64,000 bases of DNA from Flavobacterium sp. UBA7680 (GTDB lineage Bacteria > Bacteroidota > Bacteroidia > Flavobacteriales > Flavobacteriaceae). The stretch lies in assembly GCF_002482975.1 (NCBI RefSeq), contig NZ_DLHA01000019.1:484394-548393 (forward strand). Direction: 5' to 3'. Under the pieces are notes generated by a model, which searched no databases, was not told the origin of the DNA, and saw only the letters and a program-made list of their open reading frames with translations. A program made the position numbers and the translations under genes. Below are positions 59,663 to 64,000 of this stretch, in pieces (positions within the stretch are counted from its first letter, which is position 1; each line of letters begins with the position of its first letter).

Positions 59663-59744
59663 ACTCTTTTTATTTACTCATAAATTAATCATTATCAAGA
59701 TAAATGACAACTTATGCCTGTTTTGTTTAATTATTTTTCGATGA

Positions 59745-59752
59745 CAAATATA
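59745..59752 (-). promoter_or_regulatory. Putative -7 box of fabV
   Basis: TATATTTG on the minus strand, an exact TAnnTTTG match, within the short gap between recN and fabV. Confidence 0.4.
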
Positions 59753-59762
59753 AAGTATTTCT

Positions 59763-61415
59763 TTAGTTCAACAAGGCTTTGGCGTGATTTAAAGCCGAAT
59801 CTGAAACGACTGCTCCTGATAACATTTGAGCAATTTCTATAACTCTTTCGTCCTGAGACAGTAACTTTAATTCTGATTGTGTATGATCGCCTACTGTTGC
59901 TTTAGAAACTTTAAAGTGCGAATCGCCTTTTGCCGCAATCTGCGGTAAATGTGTGATGGCAAAAATCTGCATTTTAGCACTCATTTCTTTCATAATCTCT
60001 CCCATTCTAATGGCAATTTCTCCCGAAACTCCGGTATCAATTTCATCAAAAATTAAGGTTGGTAATTTTGAATACTGCGCTAAAATTGCTTTTACTGCCA
60101 GCATAATACGTGACATTTCCCCACCTGAAGCTACTTTTTTCAACAAACCAAAATCAGTTCCTTTATTGGCAGAAAACAAGAACTGTAATTCGTCTTTTCC
60201 GTTTTGAAAATAAGTTTCAGATGGTAAAAGTTCCATATTAAAACGAACATTTGGCATTCCTAATGTTTCTAAAATCGATATTAACTGATTGGATAAAACC
60301 GGAATAGCATTTATTCTATTTTGATGAATTGTTGTTGCAAAAGCATCTAATTCATTTGCTTTTTGTTCAATTGATTTAGATAAGGTTTCGATTTCTTCTT
60401 CGATATTATCTAATTCTAAAAGTGTATTTCCTAAATCTGCCTGAATTTGAAGCAATTCGTCTACAGAATTAACATGGTGTTTCTTTTGCAGATTAAAAAT
60501 TAACTGCAGTTTTTGACTTACTAATTCTAATTGTTCCGGATCGTTTAATAATTTTTCAGAAGCGTTTTGCAATTCTTTTGAAACATCATCAAATTCAATT
60601 GAAATACTGGTGATTCGTTCAAAAAAGTTTTGATATTCTGCTGAAAACGGAGCAATCTTTTGCAGCGCGTTTTTAATTTCATTAAGATTATGAAATACAC
60701 CAAATTGTTCTTCGTTTGCAATTACAAGCGATTTATCAATTGATTCTTTGATAATTTCAACATTATTCAGTTTTTCAAAATCAGCTTCTAATTCTGCTTG
60801 TTCTCCAGATTTTAATTTAGCCGAAACCAATTCATTCAATAAAAAAGTATTGTACTCCTGCTCTTTTCCTGAATCGCTTTGTTTTTTTAGTAAAGCATTT
60901 AATTTTGATTTCTCTGATTTATAAACTTTTAATAGATTTTGATACGTTAGAATTGTATCAAAATTATCAGCAATAGCATCAATTATTTTGAATTGAACCG
61001 TTTCATCAGACAATTCCTGAGTTTGCTGCTGCGAATGTATATCTATTAAAAAAAGACTCAAATCCTGCAATTCCTGAAGATTTACGGGACTATCGTTTAT
61101 AAAAGCTCTTGATTTTCCCGAAGGTAAAATTTCACGTCTAATTATGGTTTCATCTTCATAATCGAGATCATTTTCTGCAAAAAAATCTTTTAAGTTGTAT
61201 TTAGAAATTTCAAAATGTGCTTCAATAACACATTTTTCTTCTTTGTTTTTTAATGAAGTTAAATCTGCTCTTTTTCCTAAAACGAGTCCAATCGCACCTA
61301 ATATAATCGATTTTCCTGCTCCTGTTTCACCAGTAATTATAGAAAAACCTTTTGAAAAATCAATAGAAAGCTTTTCAATCAGAGCATAATTTTTAATCGA
61401 TAGTGAAGTTATCAT
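59763..61415 (-). CDS. recN: DNA repair ATPase RecN
   Basis: SMC-like protein acting at double-strand breaks. The 550-aa protein has Walker A FSIITGETGAGKSIILGAIG at the N-terminus, two long coiled-coil arms (about 150-380) and the C-terminal signature VASGGEMSRIMLAVKA with Walker B TLIFDEIDTGVSG. It follows porD on the same strand after 54 bases. Confidence 0.95.
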   Translation of the reverse strand: MITSLSIKNYALIEKLSIDFSKGFSIITGETGAGKSIILGAIGLVLGKRADLTSLKNKEEKCVIEAHFEISKYNLKDFFAENDLDYEDETIIRREILPSGKSRAFINDSPVNLQELQDLSLFLIDIHSQQQTQELSDETVQFKIIDAIADNFDTILTYQNLLKVYKSEKSKLNALLKKQSDSGKEQEYNTFLLNELVSAKLKSGEQAELEADFEKLNNVEIIKESIDKSLVIANEEQFGVFHNLNEIKNALQKIAPFSAEYQNFFERITSISIEFDDVSKELQNASEKLLNDPEQLELVSQKLQLIFNLQKKHHVNSVDELLQIQADLGNTLLELDNIEEEIETLSKSIEQKANELDAFATTIHQNRINAIPVLSNQLISILETLGMPNVRFNMELLPSETYFQNGKDELQFLFSANKGTDFGLLKKVASGGEMSRIMLAVKAILAQYSKLPTLIFDEIDTGVSGEIAIRMGEIMKEMSAKMQIFAITHLPQIAAKGDSHFKVSKATVGDHTQSELKLLSQDERVIEIAQMLSGAVVSDSALNHAKALLN

Positions 61416-61469
61416 AAAGGGAAATTATAAAAATAAAGTGCTACGAAGAAAGGAAAAAAAATTAAGTTA

Positions 61470-62360
61470 TTAAAACTTAATTTGTGACCATTTTGAATTA
61501 TTTAAAGGCGAAACTCTATTCAAAATATCGGTTAAGTCCGTAACAGGAATACTTGGGCCGCCAGAAAAAACAGAAACTATTTCATCTGATTTTGCGTCAA
61601 AAAATACGCGGGTTAAAAATGCATTTGGCCTAACTGAATTTACTTTTCCAATTAGTATTAAAGAAGATTTTACTTTTTCTTTTGCTCCTTTTAAATCATT
61701 ACTCATGGTATCTAAACCTGTGTGATATAAAAAGGTTGTCTGACGTAAATCAGCATACATAGGAGAAAGCATATCGGTTATTAAATAATAACGGTTTTGA
61801 AGCCCGTCTGTCTGGCTCCATCCTCTAAAGCCACCTTGCTGAGCAACGCTTGCAATGTTTTGAGCTGTTTCAAAATATTGATTTCCGGCACCGCTTTGAA
61901 ACGTATCAGCATCCATACCCAAAATTATGTAGCTGTAAAAAGATACTACAGATACTAAATTTGATTCGAAAACAGTTGGATTAAACAATAATGGTTCGTA
62001 TTCTGTGTATCTAAAATTAAAGTCTTTGTCATTAAAATTCAGAACAGGCGAAGAATAAGTTGAATTGTAAATTAATCTTGAAGACTGTACCTGAATAGTT
62101 CCTGTAAACTGATCAGAACTATAAGATGACAATGTGATGTACATTGAGCAATTAATTCTTTCATGCTGCTTTAAGGCAGATCCAGTTCCTGTCCAGTCTG
62201 TTTTGTTTACAAATTCAGATAAAGAAGTCTGCAGCGTTTTAAAAACCTGCTGATTTGGTGTAGGAAGCCTTTCAGTATTGATAGTTACTGTACAATTTAG
62301 CTGCTGCGCCTGAGTAAAGCCAAAAATAAAAAATACGAAAAGTGTAACTATTTTGTTCAT
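61470..62360 (-). CDS. porD: PorD-type (DUF4835) protein of the type IX secretion system
   Basis: A 296-aa exported protein with signal peptide (ending FTQAQQ). LNCTVTINTERLPTPNQQVF begins the mature domain, and later FYSYIILGMDADTF and GGFRGWSQTDGLQNRYYL are characteristic of DUF4835, the family called PorD and needed for gliding or T9SS in related bacteria. A -7 box TATTTTTG lies at 62383-62390. Its place between coaBC and recN is common in Flavobacteriia. Confidence 0.88.
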   Translation of the reverse strand: MNKIVTLFVFFIFGFTQAQQLNCTVTINTERLPTPNQQVFKTLQTSLSEFVNKTDWTGTGSALKQHERINCSMYITLSSYSSDQFTGTIQVQSSRLIYNSTYSSPVLNFNDKDFNFRYTEYEPLLFNPTVFESNLVSVVSFYSYIILGMDADTFQSGAGNQYFETAQNIASVAQQGGFRGWSQTDGLQNRYYLITDMLSPMYADLRQTTFLYHTGLDTMSNDLKGAKEKVKSSLILIGKVNSVRPNAFLTRVFFDAKSDEIVSVFSGGPSIPVTDLTDILNRVSPLNNSKWSQIKF

Positions 62361-62382
62361 ACAAATACAATTTTATTAGTAG

Positions 62383-62390
62383 CAAAAATA
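62383..62390 (-). promoter_or_regulatory. Putative -7 box of porD
   Basis: TATTTTTG on the minus strand, 23 bases before the porD ATG at 62360. Confidence 0.45.
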
Positions 62391-62429
62391 GAACAACTAT
62401 TCTTACTTTTTATAAAATATTTTAAATCT

Positions 62430-63644
62430 TTATGATTTTGAAAAATGTGAAATCACTTTGTTTAAAATATCGACTGCTACAAATTCTTTCGATTTTAATT
62501 CCATTGGCTCGATATTAAAGTTTTTATCAATAAATGTTACTTTATTGGTTTCTTTTTTAAAACCGGCACCTTCATCCTGTAAAGAATTTAGAACTATCAA
62601 ATCTAAGTTTTTTTTCTGGATTTTCAGCTTAGCATTTTCAATTTCATTTTCTGTTTCAAGGGCAAAACCTATTAAAAACTGATTTTTTTTAATAGCTCCT
62701 AAAGAGGATAAGATATCTTTTGTTTTCTCTAATTCAATCGAAAACTCACTTGCATTTTTCTTAATCTTTTGTAACGCAACCTCTTTTGGTTTGTAATCTG
62801 CTACGGCTGCTGCTGCGATTGCTGCATCAGAATCATCAAAATGTTTGTGGCAGGCATCGTACATTTCCTGTGCCGACATTACATTTATAACTTCAATCGA
62901 AGGATTTTTAGTTTTATAATGTGTTGGCCCTGAAACTAAAACAACCTGCGCTCCAAGATTTGCTGCTGCATTTGCAATATCAAATCCCATTTTTCCAGAA
63001 GAATGATTTCCTATAAAACGTACGGGATCTATTGCTTCGTATGTTGGACCTGCAGTTATTAGTATTTTTTTTCCTTTAAGGGGTAATTTGCTTTCTAAAT
63101 CTGCTTCAAGAAAAGCTATAATGTTTTCTGGTTCAGCCATTCGGCCTTCTCCAGATAAACCGCTTGCTAATTCACCTTTTTCAGCAGGAATAATAATGTT
63201 TCCAAATTGCTTTAAAGCATTGAAACTAGAAATTGTAGACGGATGTTTGTACATATCCAAGTCCATTGCGGGAGCAAAATAAACAGGACATTTAGCCGAT
63301 AAGTATGTAGCAATTAAAAGATTATCGCAATTTCCTGTTGCCATTTTAGACATTGTATTTGCTGTTGCAGGAGCTATCAGCATCAAATCTGCCCAAAGGC
63401 CTAATTCAACGTGATTATTCCATACAGCATCTTCATTGTCGTCGTTAAAGAAACTGGAATGTACAGGATTTTTTGATAAGGTAGATAACGTAAGTGGCGT
63501 TACAAAATCCTTAGAAGCAGGTGTCATTATCACTTGGACATGTGCACCTGCTTTTATAAAAAGTCGTACTAATGAGGCTGTTTTATACGCTGCAATTCCA
63601 CCGGAAACTCCCAGTAAAATCTTTTTTCCGTTTAAAACTGACAT
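62430..63644 (-). CDS. coaBC: Bifunctional phosphopantothenoylcysteine decarboxylase/synthetase
   Basis: Two consecutive CoA steps in one 404-aa protein. The N-terminal CoaC flavoprotein half has LLGVSGGIAAYKTASLV, LIAPATANTMSKMATGNCDN and APAMDLDMYKHPS. The C-terminal CoaB half has ILITAGPTYEAIDPVRFIGN and KIKKNASEFSIELEKTKDIL. It starts 10 bases after rpoZ and shares its transcript. Confidence 0.95.
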   Translation of the reverse strand: MSVLNGKKILLGVSGGIAAYKTASLVRLFIKAGAHVQVIMTPASKDFVTPLTLSTLSKNPVHSSFFNDDNEDAVWNNHVELGLWADLMLIAPATANTMSKMATGNCDNLLIATYLSAKCPVYFAPAMDLDMYKHPSTISSFNALKQFGNIIIPAEKGELASGLSGEGRMAEPENIIAFLEADLESKLPLKGKKILITAGPTYEAIDPVRFIGNHSSGKMGFDIANAAANLGAQVVLVSGPTHYKTKNPSIEVINVMSAQEMYDACHKHFDDSDAAIAAAAVADYKPKEVALQKIKKNASEFSIELEKTKDILSSLGAIKKNQFLIGFALETENEIENAKLKIQKKNLDLIVLNSLQDEGAGFKKETNKVTFIDKNFNIEPMELKSKEFVAVDILNKVISHFSKS

Positions 63645-63654
63645 TTATACTATA

Positions 63655-63972
63655 TTATTTGTTTGAACCTCTGTGGTAAGTTTTTCCGTCTAACCATTCC
63701 TGAACAGCTAAAGCGTGTGGTTTTGGTAATTTTTCGTAAAATTTAGAAACTTCAATTTGTTCTTTATTTTCAAAAACTTCTTCAAGACTGTCATTGTAAG
63801 TAGCAAACTCTTCTAATTTCTCAGTTAATTCTTTTTTGATTTCAGAATTAATCTGGTTTGCTCTTTTAGCCATAATGGTAATTGCTTCATACACATTTCC
63901 TGTTGGCTCTTCAATAACTGTTTTATTGTAAGTTATTGTGTTAACAGGAGCATTCGTCTTTTTTAAATCCAT
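63655..63972 (-). CDS. rpoZ: RNA polymerase omega/Rpb6 subunit
   Basis: Small core-polymerase subunit that helps beta-prime folding. The 105-aa protein has GNVYEAITIMAKRANQINSE, equivalent to the conserved omega motif, then an acidic middle and a C-terminal tail LAVQEWLDGKTYHRG typical of Bacteroidetes members. coaBC follows after 10 bases. Only 28 bases of its upstream region are in the window. Confidence 0.92.
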   Translation of the reverse strand: MDLKKTNAPVNTITYNKTVIEEPTGNVYEAITIMAKRANQINSEIKKELTEKLEEFATYNDSLEEVFENKEQIEVSKFYEKLPKPHALAVQEWLDGKTYHRGSNK

Positions 63973-64000
63973 GACTTATTTTTATTTAGTATATTTTTGT

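Overview
The window is chromosomal DNA from a Flavobacterium-like member of the Bacteroidota. The evidence is AT-rich sequence, putative Bacteroidetes promoters (TAnnTTTG -7 box), a 1003-aa secreted protein with a type IX secretion (T9SS) C-terminal sorting domain, a PorD-type gene, a bacillithiol-system YtxJ protein, an RprX/RprY-type two-component pair, and the Bacteroidetes transcarbamylase-type arginine cluster. I saw no rRNA or tRNA genes, CRISPR array, prophage or complete insertion sequence. Most genes are core metabolism or housekeeping. The accessory signal lies in palindromic intergenic repeats and a few small modules.

Layout. 1-10.1 kb: the end of an unknown gene, a GNAT acetyltransferase, guaC, miaE, glyA, fahA, then agmatine deiminase and N-carbamoylputrescine amidase (agmatine to putrescine) separated by a beta-propeller lipoprotein. 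10.2-15.8 kb: the T9SS surface protein, two paralogous small lipoproteins, a DUF808 membrane protein and a 39-aa membrane peptide. 15.9-22 kb: clpB, ytxJ, an HD hydrolase broken by a frameshift, and two overlapping membrane-protein genes. 22.1-33.8 kb: a minus-strand arginine/proline operon, GNAT-argG-argC-argD-proA-proB-[GxxExxY]-argF'-argB-argE-argH. Its predicted leader is about 320 nt and highly structured, and most of its spacers hold a different family of palindromic repeat. 34-50 kb: an M1 peptidase, a mutarotase-like protein, a GNAT protein, smpB, an HTH-Fic protein, pcm, an oxidoreductase, 3-hydroxybutyryl-CoA dehydrogenase, a YggS-type protein, a DEDDh exonuclease/GIY-YIG fusion, a voltage-gated K+ channel with a zinc-ribbon tail, miaA and an acyl-ACP thioesterase. 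50.2-53.4 kb: a compact minus-strand operon rtcB, zinc-ribbon protein, prfH, TPR protein. 53.4-54.4 kb: repeats and a possible 27-aa ORF. 54.4-64 kb: rprY/rprX, coaE, a glycosyltransferase, fabV, recN, porD, coaBC and rpoZ.

How the genes work together. The arg/pro operon encodes a nearly complete route from glutamate to arginine through an N-acylated transcarbamylase pathway, plus the first two proline steps. No argA or argJ is present, and the GNAT gene at the head of the operon is the natural candidate for the acylating step. The rtcB-prfH operon looks like an RNA and ribosome repair module carrying two extra proteins of unknown role. It is the best candidate here for an incompletely described system. 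miaA and miaE both act on A37 of tRNA. The T9SS cargo and porD belong to the same secretion system but are far apart.
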